NCBI GenBank assembly: GCA_037349315.1
Contig: JBAIAC010000007.1
Coordinates: 7,316,001 to 7,380,000 of the forward strand
Reading direction: 5' to 3'
DNA from: Chelydra serpentina
Taxonomy: Eukaryota > Chordata > Testudines > Chelydridae
Length of the DNA: 64,000 nucleotides
Part shown: positions 22,648 through 35,300 of the stretch, piece after piece
How positions within the stretch are numbered: position 1 is the stretch's first letter
Layout: every line of letters begins with the position of its first letter
The notes under the pieces: model-generated
What the model saw: only the letters and a program-made list of their open reading frames with translations
The model's database searches: none
What the model was told of the DNA's origin: nothing
Translations under genes and position numbers: made by a program

Positions 22648-23626
22648 GCTACATTCACAAAAGGGACGTAGGCATTGTAATGCTAACTCCTAGAAGCCTG
22701 CTACCCAGTGGAAGTCACAGCTCTGAGTTAGGCATCCAGGCTTCCCATACAACACATGGGGAAAGTTAGGCACCTAAGAAAGGGATTCGCAGAAGCCACC
22801 AAGCTGAGTATGGAGTGAAACTCAGAGGGAAAAGCCAGGGCTTAGGGCCTAGATCTACAAAGAGCCTTAGGTGTCTAACGCCCATTGATCTAGGCCTTAC
22901 ATGACTGACAGGCCAGAAGGAGACACCTATCTCTGCTCAGGATTCTCAGCCATGAACCCTCTCCTGGAGTTAGGGCTGACCTGGCTTAAGTGGAGGGAGG
23001 ATGAAGAGATAGACAACTCCCATTGTAACCAAATAGCCCAGTAGTTAGGACACTCCCCTATGATGGGGATAAATCAGGTTCAAGTCTCTGCTCCAATGAC
23101 TGTTTAATTACATACAGAAAGTTGAACAGCTTCAACAGAAGAGATTGAGAGATCTCCACCCCAGAATAGCCAAAAGCATGTGGTTAGAGCCATCATCTAG
23201 GATGTAGATAGCCTAGGTTCAAGTTCCTAAACTAAATCAAGCAGAGTGGGGATTCAAACCTGTCTCTCCCACACATTCTAGGTAACAAGTGCTCTGGCTG
23301 CTGGGAATTCTGATGCATGGATACACACACCACCTGCCCCCCAAATTTCCAGCTGTCTTTTGTGCAGGTTAGGCTTGCTCAAGAGCACGCCTACTGGATC
23401 AGGTGACACAGGCTGGGGAATGCCCAGTTTGAGAATCCTGACCAAACTCAAGTGTGAGCAAGGCTACCCAGCAGCTCAGTAATGTCAGGACTTAGGTGGC
23501 ATTGTGCATTCCCACCAGCAGAAACTTAGGCACCTAACGGGATTTAAGTGGCAGCCGAACAGTGATTTTGTGAAAGTGAGTGGTGCCTAAATGTTGGACA
23601 TAGGTGTTTTTGTGAATCTTGCTCCT
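22648..23626. mobile_element. Approximately 1-kb inverted-repeat element carrying tRNA-like segments
   Basis: The left end gctacattcacaaaagggac followed by gtaggc is inverted at the right end as cataggtgtttttgtgaatc. Internally two stretches resemble tRNA-derived units: agcccagtagttaggacact with ataaatcaggttcaagtct (about 23.03-23.09 kb), and gtggttagagccatcatcta with gcctaggttcaagttcc (about 23.18-23.23 kb). Each has an A-box-like and a GGTTCAA B-box-like part. It may be a DNA element with a nested dimeric SINE. Family not identified. Confidence 0.5.
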
Positions 23627-25889
23627 AGTTACTTTTTCCAAAGAAAAATCAAACCAGACTACTTGTCTGCACCATCTAAAATAATTCATTGATCTCCAGT
23701 GTCTTAACAAAAGAAACCTGACTGACAGGACTAGACAATGAAGTTCTCAAGAGCATGGGCTAAATGCATCTTTATAAACTAGCACAAATAAAATCTATCC
23801 ATAGAAAGGTACAACATGGATGATGCCAGGGATAGCTAATGTCTCAAATTTTGTAAGTCTCAAACATTACTGAAAGAATGACCTTTATGAGTAAGCAAAG
23901 AACTCCATCCACATGCCCACTGAATCTCTGGCTTCTCTTAAGGCTAGAAACAACGGCCCCAACTGTAATGCCGATTTTTGAGATGTTGGCCCTGTCATTT
24001 GTTAATGGGACTAAGACCACCAAATTAACATATGGGCACCTTTGGTTAGGACTATTTGCATACTTTATTATCCTATCATTAAATTATTTATTGTTATTTA
24101 TTTCAATATTAAATCCTTTTTTTTTTACACTGCCCCTAAATCTTCAGTTTTAAATGTGATGCAGAATTTTGTATTGAAAATGTACAACTGCATTGTGAAA
24201 GTTCTCAGGAAGGAATCTGGATGTTCTGAAAATCTAGTAGGAAGTTTTTATGGCTTTTGGCACTTAGAAAGACATAGAGGTTGGTTTGGAATTGTGAGAT
24301 AAGCATATCAGTTTGATTTTGAAACTAAAACAGTCATCATGAAGTAGTTAACACTGTGGGCAATTATGTCATCATAATTAGATTTCAGAGGTAACACCTT
24401 AGTGACATAAATAGGGCAGTTCACATCACAAATAGGTATTGATTCACGCTCTGTTTGCAGACAAAGGAAAACAGCATCGCATCAGTTTACTTTCCCATAA
24501 TGAAAATTTTCTTCACAACCAGAAAGTTAGAACCTTATTTTTTTAAATGAAAGCGGATATTCTGCTACACAATTCTGCAGCAGGAGTAGATCCTACAGCA
24601 AATTCTGTGGCTCCAGAACAGCAGAGTGAATTTATCCCTATTGAGTCTGTAAAATCACAAATTAATTATTTTAAAATATTTTGGACAGCTTCATTTTTTC
24701 TTGTGTTAATCGTTTACTAGTTGTAAAAATATTAGATTAAGGAATATAATCAGTACATTAGATTATTTTATTCTCAATAATATACATATATCAAGATCCC
24801 TGCATCTCTTTCAAAAAACAATAATATCCATCTATTCAAAGAAACTTCCCAATTTGTATTGTGCTGTATTGTTCCTGCTTCTGTTGTTAGGTCTTTGGGA
24901 CAAGATCCTGTTACTTGGCAGAAACTCACTTATTGTACATTGTCATATACACATATAGCACTATATAAATAATGTTAAAAATGGAGGATATAGCCAAAAC
25001 CGGAAAAATAGTTGGTTTCATGACTGTTACCAAAATAGTGACTTCAATAATGGCTGATTTAGTGTAATTGCTAGCAAGAAGACAAATATTTAAAGAACAA
25101 AGACCTGACATTTAATTTGCTAAACAGGACTGCAAAAATCTTTAATAAGAAATAATATATTCCAGGTGGTGAGAAGACACAAGAAGATATAATCAACATT
25201 TACCACAGCATTAAAATTGCACCAATAAAAAGTGAATGAAAAATGCAATATCCATCCAGACAACTTAATATTACTGTCATAAATGTTTGATACTATTTAT
25301 GACTAAAGATGTAATTACAAAATTCTAATTCACTACATGTATTGCAAATTGGGCAAAAAGACACATTAAAAAAGGGCCAAGTTTTTAAACAGCAGAGACT
25401 GATAGTGTGCACACACACAAAAAAACCCACTGGCACACAGGCATTGCTGTGACTTTCCTCAATTCAAAAAACAAAAACCCTGCTTTTCTTCTGGAGAAAA
25501 CAAACTAACATTGAAAAAAAATAAGAAGCTTTTATTAAATGAAACACAAAATGTTTATTATGAAATTCACTATGCAAGCATATTTATTCCTCAGATATAA
25601 AAAAAGACACACTGTTCAAAGTGAAGAGTTTGCAATTCTGAAGTAAAACACAGGCATGCAATATACAAGAACCAGTCTAACAAGTTAGGCTTATCACTTT
25701 CATATCTGCCCTTAAATACTGCTATGCTGTTACCACATTTATTTGCTTTTCCATCACTTAGCCTATTATAAAGTTTCAACCAAACCAGTCCAAATGTGCT
25801 AAAAATACATGTGATTGTTAGGCAGTCAGCAGGATGAGAGTAGAGATTTTTAAAAACTGATGAAATTCTGGATTCATCTGTCTTGTCTT

Positions 25890-27170
25890 CTATGATTTTA
25901 CTTCCACAAGTTCCCAACATACTGATGCAACACATTGTGACATAGTCTCCTTCTCAAACAAAAAATTGGGATAAATATCTGGATTTTCAAATTTAAATGC
26001 TAGAAGAGAAGGAGGAAGATCAGGATTAGATTCTATCAACTTTGTTTTATCCTCTTCTTTCGGTTCTGGGCTCAACCTTTGTATTTGTGGTCAATCATGG
26101 TGGGTAGGTAATGGAAAAGTTACCTAAGTTTTTCTAAATCATTTTTCAGTTTTGTCCCTGTATGGTTCCAGTTTTCTCCTGTTAATTAGATCAAGACAGA
26201 TTTCCACAGAGATTATGACAATAAGTATAATCAACCTATAATCTGTCAAAGCTCTCAGAGACCTCCTTTTCTGTAGACTCCATTGTGTAAAATGAATCCA
26301 GTGTTGTGTTCAAAGTCTTCTCATACTCAATGCAAATTTCAATATGCTTATGGTCAGTGCTTAATTTGTTCCAGGGCTTGCAAGGGCTGAGCCCCGGCAC
26401 CTCTAGACTCTGCAGTTTATAGCCACAGCTACTCTGGGCTTCCCAAGTCAGTTATGAAAGTACAAAAAAATTGCTTGAAGCCCTGGCACCTCTTTAATTA
26501 CAAATTAAGCACTACTTATGATATGTAATGTAGCGACTATCTTCTTGAAAGTTCCTCAATGTTATTTACAAGCTAGTACATTACTCCTTTTTACATCAAC
26601 CAACCATGAGGAGTCCTCTCTGCATAGGAGGACTGTGGAGGCCAGGGTGTTCCTACTTTCTCAATTATCTTTAAATAGTGTGCTGACCACATTTCAGAAG
26701 TTTAGAGGGATTCTAACTGAGCAGATCTCTTATTTCTTTCATTTTATTTTCATTGTCTGAATAAATGGCAATGGCTTCTTTATTATACTTTTCACTGCCT
26801 TCTTGAATGCCATCTTCATCAATTTGGAACACAATATTCTGCAGTTTTCTGAATACATTTTCCTTGTATGGATGCTATAGCCACTAACAAGTCACTTTTC
26901 ATTTTCAACCAATCATCCTGCGTTAATGTCAACTTTGGGGGGGGGGGGGCTGAGCCAAAGCCCATTGAAGATCAATGGATTTTAAATCAGATCCTTAGTT
27001 CCTCCTTTACTTTTGTCTCTATTTCTGTGTCCAGTAGTGGACCTGAGAATTTAAAACCTGTCTGGAGGAATACATTCAAAGCAAAATGTTTCAATAGTTT
27101 ATTAAAATTGTTCATTGTGTACTATGTTAGAGGTGATATTGTTAATATAAAAGAAGGCTGAAACTTTCCT
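25890..27170 (-). pseudogene. Intronless broken coding relic of unidentified protein
   Basis: Reading leftward, separate frames give TLTQDDWLKMKSDLLVAIAS (about 26.92 kb), FQIDEDGIQEGSEKYNKEAI (about 26.81 kb), EYEKTLNTTLDSFYTMEST then EKEVSESFDRL (about 26.32 kb), and PEPKEEDKTKLIESNPDLPP then LAFKFENPDIYPNFLFEKE (about 26.06 kb). The pieces are charged, helical and protein-like, in order, without introns, and broken by stops and frameshifts. That suggests a retrocopy. I do not recognise the parent gene. A hAT MITE at 26355 interrupts it. It is not in phase with SIX6OS1 exons. Confidence 0.4.
26355..26514. mobile_element. hAT-like MITE, 160 bp
   Basis: The termini cagtgcttaatttg and caaattaagcacta are inverted repeats with one mismatch. 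The flanking octamers cttatggt and cttatgat match in 7 of 8 positions, as expected for a hAT 8-bp target duplication. It lies within the broken coding relic on the minus strand and so inserted after that sequence arrived. Confidence 0.78.
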
Positions 27171-27966
27171 GTCAAGTTCAAGTCTTTTCTTTTCCCTTTT
27201 TTTCATGGCATAATCGCTGATCAGTATCCAATGATAGTTAATTCCACCAAGTGGCCACTTCCCTTTCTCCAGTCACCAATGACTCCACTCCTTCCCCTTC
27301 CTCTCTAGGCTTTTAGATAGTTCTAGCACTAACTTATTCTTTCCTAATAGGCATAACAAGAACTTTGATGTTCTCATCACTTCTCCTTTTACTTACACTT
27401 TTCGTTCAAAGGCTGAAATTAAAGCCTAATTTTTCTAATATCAAAAGTCTTTCAAATATATGTTATATACTTTTTTATTCAAACATTTTTATTTAATTAT
27501 AAAATATTAACAAATGAAACAAGATTTTTTCTTATAAAACATCAATTAGGTTACATAGGAGCTAAACCAGGACAGTGTTCCAGGGAGAAGAAGCACTAGG
27601 ATGTAAAGGGATAGGATTACAGAATCTTACCCATACTTTATATATGTCAACCACAGATCTTTTTTACTAGATATCACTGCTCTACAGCCAAAATGCTTCT
27701 GAAATAAATTTAGTCAAACTTTACTAATTCTGGGTCACTGAGAATGAAAATGATGCTTGAAATTGTTGATTGGCTCTAGTTTTCAAGACATGCTATTGGG
27801 TCAGTATATACGACCCTTGACTTGGGAATGGCAGAGGATAAGTGAGTTATAAAGGGAAGGGATCTCAATTTAAACCAGAAATGACTAAAATACATCTTTG
27901 ACTGGATCTATGAATAAATCTATGACTGGGTTTGGACAGTACTTGCTTTTTAGGCAAAACAACGAA

Positions 27967-28047
27967 TGATGCGATCTGAAGCTGGTATTGCGTCATTCAT
28001 TATATGAATTGCATCATGTTATTCCTAGAAGTTATGGATGATGCAAT
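27967..28047. promoter_or_regulatory. Cluster of four bZIP (C/EBP-ATF-like) motifs upstream of transposase gene
   Basis: The sequence contains TGATGCGAT (27967), ATTGCGTCA (27987), ATTGCATCA (28008) and TGATGCAAT (28039). Two are exact matches to the C/EBP-ATF composite element TGATGCAAT in either orientation and two differ by one base. Start-to-start spacings of 20, 21 and 31 bases are close to whole helical turns. They lie 140-220 bases before the ATG of the transposase-like gene, so they could be a promoter or transposase binding sites. Confidence 0.45.
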
Positions 28048-28184
28048 CATAACGAAGCCTACATCACTCTGCTGAACAAATTGCCCTATATCAGCTCTAG
28101 AAATCATACAGTGTCGTGCTCTCTTATTTGTCAGTGTTTGATTTTGCAAAGGGACACATTTCTGTTTAGCCAAAGTGAGCAGAG

Positions 28185-29877
28185 ATGCCTCATACTTGTG
28201 TGAACAGTGCAGATAACTTCTGCTATGTTTGTGGTGAAGTGACTTTTGCATCACAAAAGCGCAATATAACCACTATTGTTAAGAAAGCCTATCACCTTTA
28301 TTTTGGCTGCAAAATTGGAGATCAGGACAAGAGGTGGGCCCCACACATATGCTGCAACACTTGTGCAACAAATCTTCGCCAGTGGTTGAACAGGAAAAGG
28401 AAATCTATGCCTTTTGCAGTGCCAATGATTTGGAGAGAGCCAACAGATCATACCAGCAATTGTTACTTCTGCATGGTGCCTCCAGTTGGGAAAGGTGTGT
28501 CAAAGAAGAAAAAGTGGACTGTGCATTATCCAAACATTCCATCAGCTATACGCCCAGTACACCACAGAGAAGGACTGCCGGTTCCTGATGCACCAGAATC
28601 ATTCTCACTTGAGTCAGACGAGGAAGAGGAAGAGGATGAAACTTCTGGTCCTGAACCATCAATGTCACAGGACCCACATTTTCTCCCATCCTCCTCCTCT
28701 GAACCACACCTCATAACACAAGGTGAACTGAATGACCTTGTCAGGGATTTGGAACTACCCAAGAGTAAGGCAGAGCTTTTGGGCTCCAGACTACAGCAGT
28801 GGAATCTCCTGGCAGGTGATGGTAGGGTTTCCATGTTCCGTGACCGTCAAAAGGATCTTGTCCCATTCTTCTTCATGGAAGGTGATCTTGTAGCCTGCAA
28901 CAACATCGATGGTGTGATGGCAGCCCTCAACATCGTTCACGATCCAGATGAGTGGAGACTGTTCATTGATTCATCGAAGACAAGTCAAAGCTGTTTTACT
29001 GCATAATGGCAATGTTTTGCCATCAATTCCAGTTGGTCATGCAGTCCATATGAAGGAAACCTATGACAACATGAAACAACTTTTGAGGTGCATAAATTAT
29101 GACCAACATCAGTGGCAGCTTTGTGGCAATTTGAAGGTTGTTGCTCTCTTGCTTGGTCTGCAGACTGGATACACAAAGTACTGCTGTTTTCTCTGCGAAT
29201 GGGATAGTCATGCAAGAGATTCCCACTACATCAAGAAAGATTGGCCACTCCGACAGTCATTGGAGCCTGGGAGGAAAAGTGTTCAGCATCCACCACTTGT
29301 TGAATCAAGGAAGATTTTGTTACCACCCTTACACAACAAGCTGGGTCTAATGAAGAACTTTGTCAAGGCCATTGACAAAACACAAGCAGCTTTCAAGTAC
29401 CTCCGTGGAAAATTTCCAAGGTTAAGTGAAGCTAAGATAAAGGAAGGTGTCTTTGTTGGTCCTCAGATTAATGAACTTCTTCGAGATGATGCATTTGACC
29501 ATGCACTGCGTGGCAAGGGAAAAAAAGGCATGGAAAGCCTTCCAGTTAGCGGCAATAAATTTTCTCGGAAACAACAAGGAAGACAACTATAGGTTGTTGG
29601 TGGAAAACCTCCTCAAGGCATACAAAAGCCTTGGTTGCAACATGTCACTAAAGATACATTTTTTGCACTCTCATCTAGATTTTTTTCCACCGAACTGCAG
29701 AGCAGTGAGCGACGAGCACGGCGAGCGATTTCACCAGGACATTGCAACAATGGAGAAACGCTATCAGGGCAAATAGAGCCCATCAATGCTTGCAGACTAT
29801 TGCTGGACAGTGACAAGAGATGCTCCATGTAATGAATACAAGAGACAAGCCAAGAAGCGCCGAGTAGACACTGAATA
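28185..29877 (+). pseudogene. Zinc-finger/DDE-like transposase gene, frameshifted
   Basis: A 273-residue open frame starts MPHTCVNSADNFCYVCGEV. It has paired cysteine motifs (CYVC near residue 13, CCNTC near 56, CYFC near 93), a KKKKW basic patch, and an acidic run SDEEEEEDE near residue 145. It then reads VPFFFMEGDLVACNNIDGVM and WRLFIDSS. A frameshift near 28990 moves into the frame with VKAVLLHNGNVLPSIPVGH, KVVALLLGLQTGYTKYCCFL and CEWDSHARD. A second slip, in a run of seven A at 29520, leads to AINFLGNNKEDNYRLLVENL and SDEHGERFHQDI, then a stop after YQGK. A short further segment, ADYCWTVTRDAPCNEYKRQA, ends at 29877. I recognise this as a repeat-associated family found in several animals. 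The Asp/Asp/Glu assignment and superfamily are inference. Confidence 0.7.
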
Positions 29878-30964
29878 GGACTAAACTATGTACATAATAG
29901 TTTTTTGCCTTTTGTTTCATAATACATTTTATTTATATAACCCCTTTGCTGATTTTTAAAGTGTTACATAAACAGGACAGGTGAAATAGTATCATGTAAA
30001 GCAACCATAATCACATGAAAAGACCTAGGTTTACAATTTATGATTAAAACTCTACTATCTACACAATATACATAGACATAAAATGTAAAAACTTAAATAT
30101 CTTAAAAACAGTAGCCAATCACTTGTTTTAATTGTCATATTTGAATTCAGCACATCAAAATACATACTAAATAGCACATTTTATCTCTGAAGCAGACGAC
30201 TTCTCAAAAATTGTAGACCAGTGTATCCTTATAAATGATACCTATACTTTTCATTCAGAAAAATTAAGACATCCTAAGCAAGAAGGGAGAAAACTTGGCG
30301 GTCAGATATTTGCTTTCTCACCAATTTCTAGATACTCAAACCTGACAATGATCTGCATTCAAAATTCCTATTAACTTAAGAAATTCTGTGTGCGGATGTC
30401 TATGGAATCCAGCCCAATGGACCCATCAAATTTAATCAGATATTTAGCCTGCAGGATTTTGGAAGCTTTCAACCTGAGAGCAACTGAAGCTTGTTTCTGT
30501 GGCCATAAAAAGAAACTGTTGGTAACCATGAAATACTGACTTTGACCTTCCTACTTGCCCCTTATCCGGTAACGTGGATTTTTAAGATATGTCTTATCCT
30601 CCTGCCATGTAGGTTAATTGGTCCAATACAAAATACTTGGAGGACTCCAATGAGTTTATTCAATGAGATCCCTCTCAAGTCTCTAAACAGACTCTGTTCC
30701 TTCAGAAAAAAAATCTGATTACAATTACACCAGTTTAAATTCAGAATAACAACTTTAAAATCAGTGGAGTAAATGACACCAGAATCTGGCTGTATATATA
30801 TGTGTGTGTATATGCTTGTATTCAGCTATGTGACAGATTAAAAGACAATAAATATGAGAACAAATAGCTAAATGAGAAGGAATGGTGAGCAAAAGACCCT
30901 TTCCCAGAAAGAGGACGATTCTCCAACTGCAGGCAAGTAAATTCAGTATTTAAAAAAAACAACA

Positions 30965-31165
30965 TATGTAACCCCAACAGACCCCAATTGTCAGTGGGCA
31001 GGATTAAACCTGGGATCTCTGGAGCTTAGTGCACGAGCCTCTACTTCATGAGCTAAAAGCCACAGGGCTCTTAGCTAAGGCTGTAGAACAGACTCATTAA
31101 TCTCTAAGTGGTCTCATACTACTAGAGGGGACAGAGCATCACACCCAGCAGGTGTGTGGGTTAGA
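30965..31165 (-). mobile_element. tRNA-derived SINE
   Basis: On the minus strand, ttttagctcatgaagtagag then gctcgtgcactaagctccag and the B-box-like ccaggtttaatcctgcccac have tRNA-like spacing. These correspond to RNA polymerase III A- and B-box elements of a tRNA-derived SINE. Ends are approximate and no clear duplication was identified. Confidence 0.6.
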
Positions 31166-31954
31166 CATATATTGGAGCCTTATTGTTATTTATCTAATTT
31201 ATTAAGCACAGACAATATTGTTAGCACTGTATAAACCAAGCTTAACATTTAAAACACTGCTTTGGAAACTGAGTCATCTAGCTCTGTAAAGATTTGATAG
31301 CTATGGAGGGAGTTCATCAAGTTTTAGGCTAGAATAATGTTTCTTCCCATATAAAAATGTCTTGCACAGAAAGAGGCTATTTAAAATAACTAAGGAAACT
31401 GGCATAAAGATAAAAAAAATATGTCTGAACTCTTTTCCCAGTAAACTATCCATAGCTCAGACACACGTAAAATTAAGACAATGATGTTCACAGGTTATCT
31501 AACTGACTGAATAAATGGGCATGCTGCAAAGATGGCATCTGTGAACTCTGCAGATGATTACTGATACCAATAAAGCCCTAACAAATATATCTGACAGAAA
31601 ACTTCCCATGTCATTTGTGTTTCTATGTTTTATTTTACCACTGCTACATGATGGACCAATTATATTTTACATCTTAAAAATAAGTTCAGGAAAAAACTAC
31701 AGACAAAAAACTATCTAACTTTCTATTATGCACTCTATACCAAAGAGACTGATCATGCACCTGTATTTCATTCCTTTAATACCTACTCTCCATACTCTCT
31801 TTTAGACTACTGTTTTAGACACACACTTTTAGACTACTGTTTGGTAAAGCTTCTTGCTGCATTAGACTCAATGACCTTTACATTCCCTTCTAACCCTATG
31901 GTTCTATGATTACAACCATCTGCAATTAAAAACTTCAGCTTATATCATACTTAC

Positions 31955-32081
31955 ACATTGCAATTGTCCTTACTATTCTTGTTATGCTTGTGCAAATAAA
32001 CAATTGCATCATTATTGTTGTTTATATTTTCATGTAATCTACAGATTTCATTCTTTCTTTCCACAATACTTGCAGTATATA
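31955..32081 (-). CDS. SIX6OS1: SIX6OS1 coding exon
   Basis: A 127-nt exon with acceptor tctttatttcag and donor AATGT|GTAAGT. The first two bases complete a Leu codon; the exon then reads YTASIVERKNEICRLHENIN and NNNDAIVYLHKHNKNSKDNC, leaving two bases. The human counterpart has NKVTICRIHETINATDEEID and KHSEEIKDNCRN as I remember them. The ICRxHExIN and KDNC motifs anchor the identification. Part of the N-terminal helical domain. Confidence 0.92.
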
Positions 32082-32200
32082 CTGAAATAAAGAATACATT
32101 TATTTTATTTAATATATATCACTCAAAACAGACACAGACTGGATTTACATAGTACTAGGATCTGGCCTTGTGCAATATTTGGAATTCTTTGAGATTTGTG

Positions 32201-32350
32201 TCTCTATGGATGCTCCACTTCAAATGTGCATGTGCCCCTGCACCTTTCATCAACGATTTTCGGTAGCACAGACAGCCCTTTTGGCCAGCACATGCAACCT
32301 ACGCATCCTTGTGCCCCCTATCAAGGATATATAGGATTGCACAGGTAAAC
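32201..32350. repeat. Left inverted terminal repeat of the DIRS element
   Basis: It is the inverse of the sequence at about 36.68-36.83 kb, with shared landmarks ctatggatgctccacttca, catgtgcccctgc, ttttcggtagca and gcatccttgtgc. Divergence between the two repeats is visible, so the copy is old. Confidence 0.75.
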
Positions 32351-35300
32351 TGCCTTCAGTGGCTTTTCTACCGCAACGTCCCTCAAAGAAAACTGTGAAG
32401 CAGAGAGGATGGAGGACAGTTAGTGGAGCACCCACAGGGACACACATCTCTAAGAACTCCAGTTACTATACGTGAGTAACCTCTCCTTCTTCAAGAAGTG
32501 TCCCTATGGGTGCTGCACTGCAAGTGATTCCCAAGCAATATCCCCACAGGGAGGAAGGAACTTTGGCGCAGAATCTAATACTGAAGACAGAGCTATAGCA
32601 TTTCATTTAGATACATGATCCAAAGCATAGTGTTTAGGAAAAGTATGTACTGAGGTCCATGTTGCAGCTCTGCAAATTTCAGAGACTGGAATATGCTTGA
32701 GTAATGCCAAAGAAGTAGACTGAGGCTTTGTAGAATGGGCTAATACTCTAGAAGGAGGTTGAATGTTGACAGACTCCTAACATGAGATAATACACCCAGA
32801 AATCCACCTTGAGAGTCTTGGATAAAGACTGTGGCTATATTGGATCTGTCTGCAATTGCAACAGTTTGGAAGACTTTCTGAATGGTTTGACTCTGTCTAG
32901 ATAGAAGACTAAAACCCTTCTGACATCCAAGGTATGGAAGGCAATCTCCTGCCCAGTCTGATGTGGTTTCAGGGGGGAAAAAAGATATGAATAGTCTGGA
33001 TAATACGAAACTTGGAGGACACTTAGAAGCTTAGGATGTGGTCATAATGAGACCTTTTCCTTGATGAACATTGTAAATGGGGGATCTGCCACTAAAGCCC
33101 CGAGTTCTCTGATCCTAAAAGCCAAAAAGTTGTGGCCACCAAGAAATCTGTTTTCATGAATAGGTGCAGCAACAAACACATAGTTAATGGCTCAAAAGGA
33201 TGTTTCACATGGCAATTAAGAACAAAGTTTAAGTCACATATTGGACTAAAAAGATTCATTAGCCCTCTAAGGAATCTCGACATCGTAGGGTGAGCAAAAA
33301 ACAAAGTCTTTAACAGATGAATGAATGGTTGTTATAGCCACCAAGTGAACCTTGAAGGACCTTATAGTAAGATCTGATTTTTTAATTTCAACAGATAATC
33401 TAGGCTGGTGGGAAGAGCAGAACAAACAAGAGAAACTTGTCAGTGGGTACATGTCCTCACTTCTAAAGGTAACCATGTCACGTAGATGCCTTTCTGCTGT
33501 TTAACAACACCTGTTACACATCTGTTGAATGGGAAGTCTCTATCCCCAAGAACCATCTAGGAGTCATGCCTTGAACTGCACAACTTCTAGACTGGAGTGA
33601 AGTGTCTGACCGGCATGTTGAGACAACAGATGGCAACTGACTGGAAGTTTCATCAGTGGATGACCAGTGAGTCGAATGAGATAAGGATACCAAACTTGTC
33701 TCAGCCAAGTTGGTGCAATTAAAATGACTTTCACCTTGTCCTACTTGATCTAGTTCAGTACTTTCAAGAGTAATGATGCTGGTGAGTATGTGTAAAGAAG
33801 ATCCCTTTCCCATAAAATGATGAAGGCAACCTCTAGTGATTGAGGGTCTAGTTCCCCTCTTGAGAAAAACTGTTTGAACTTGTGTTGATGGTGGAGGCAA
33901 AGAGGTCCACTTCTGGAAACTCCCATTCTAGAAACGTGTTGCTGAGGATCCATGAATCTAACTCCCATTCACTAGGAACAACGTCTGCTGAGGTCGACAG
34001 CTGTGGTGCTTTGTGCACTGAGGAAGTAGGAAGCTGAGATGACAATCTGGTTGGCTATGCACCTATTTCAGAGTTTTACTGATTCACCACAAAGCAAGGA
34101 GGAGCAAGCGCCACCCTGGTGATCGTATAGAACATGCAGCCAACGTTGTCTATCATGACCTTCACAGACTTGGCTTTGATCAGTGGAAGGAAATGAATGC
34201 AAACATTTCAGACTGCTCTCAATTCTAAAAAACTGATGTAAGATGACACTCTTGGGAAGTCCATTGACCTGATGGCCCCTGTGAGATACTACATGTTCCG
34301 TTCATCCCACCAACTGAGTCCGGAACCCAATGGGGAACAAACCCCTGCTTGTCCCTGTGCTTGTTTAGTTTATAAATTGTCCTCAGCCATCCCTGAAAGC
34401 ACCAAAGATGGAATCTGGCATATTGGGTTATGAAGGTACAAGCTGCCATATGACCAATAGTTGGAAACAATTTCTTGCTGAGGTTTCAGGATTTAGCTGA
34501 ATCCTTGAAATGAGATTTTATTTTTTGGGGTGCAAACCTGTCCTTAGGTCCCTAGCTGTCACGCTATCCAAAGAAGCTCCTATGATATCTATCCACGCTA
34601 CTGGTGTCAAAGTGGACTTTTTGAGATTGAGTTGTAAGCCTAAACTGTGGAACAGAGACCTTGTCATTTTTACTGCCAATAGAACCTCTAGTTAAGATCA
34701 ACCCGAGTGGTAAGTTATCAAGATAAGGGAAGCCAATTATCCTAAATCGACATAGGTGGACAGCTATGACTGCCATGATCTTTGAGAATACCCTTGGGGC
34801 AAAGGAGAGGTCAGAAGGAAGAACCTGGTACTGAAAGTAATCATGGTTTACTGTAAAATGAAGAAACCTCTGTGAGAGAGGTGAATTGTGAATTGACAAA
34901 ACACATCTTGGAGGCTGAGAGTTGCAAACCAAACCCTAGAATCTAATGAAGGAATTATAGCTACAAGAGTCACCATTCTGAATTTCTGCTGTTTTACATA
35001 AATGCCTAGATGTCTGAAATCTAATACTAGTCTCCATCACCCATTCTTTTTGGGGACCAGAAATACTTGGAATAGAAACCCTTTCCCCTGTGCTGGACTG
35101 GCACTGGTTCTGTGGTCCCTGAGTATGAAGAGACATGACTTCCTATCTCAGCAATTGATGATGAGATGGCTCCCTGAAAGGGGATGGGTAAGGAGAGTGG
35201 GAGGGAGGTAAAATGGATTGAATAATCAGTTATGACCTCCATGACCCATTTTTTGGTTGTTATTCTCTCCCATACAGGTTGAAAATGGAAAAGACAGTAT

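Larger units (their letters stand above)
22347..31954. other. SIX6OS1 intron containing transposon genes and relics
   Basis: This intron of about 9.6 kb contains an inverted-repeat element with SINE-like units, an unidentified coding relic with a hAT insertion, a zinc-finger/DDE-like transposase gene and a tRNA-like SINE, listed separately. The intervals 23.7-25.6 kb and 29.95-30.95 kb are AT-rich with no recognised feature. Confidence 0.6.
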
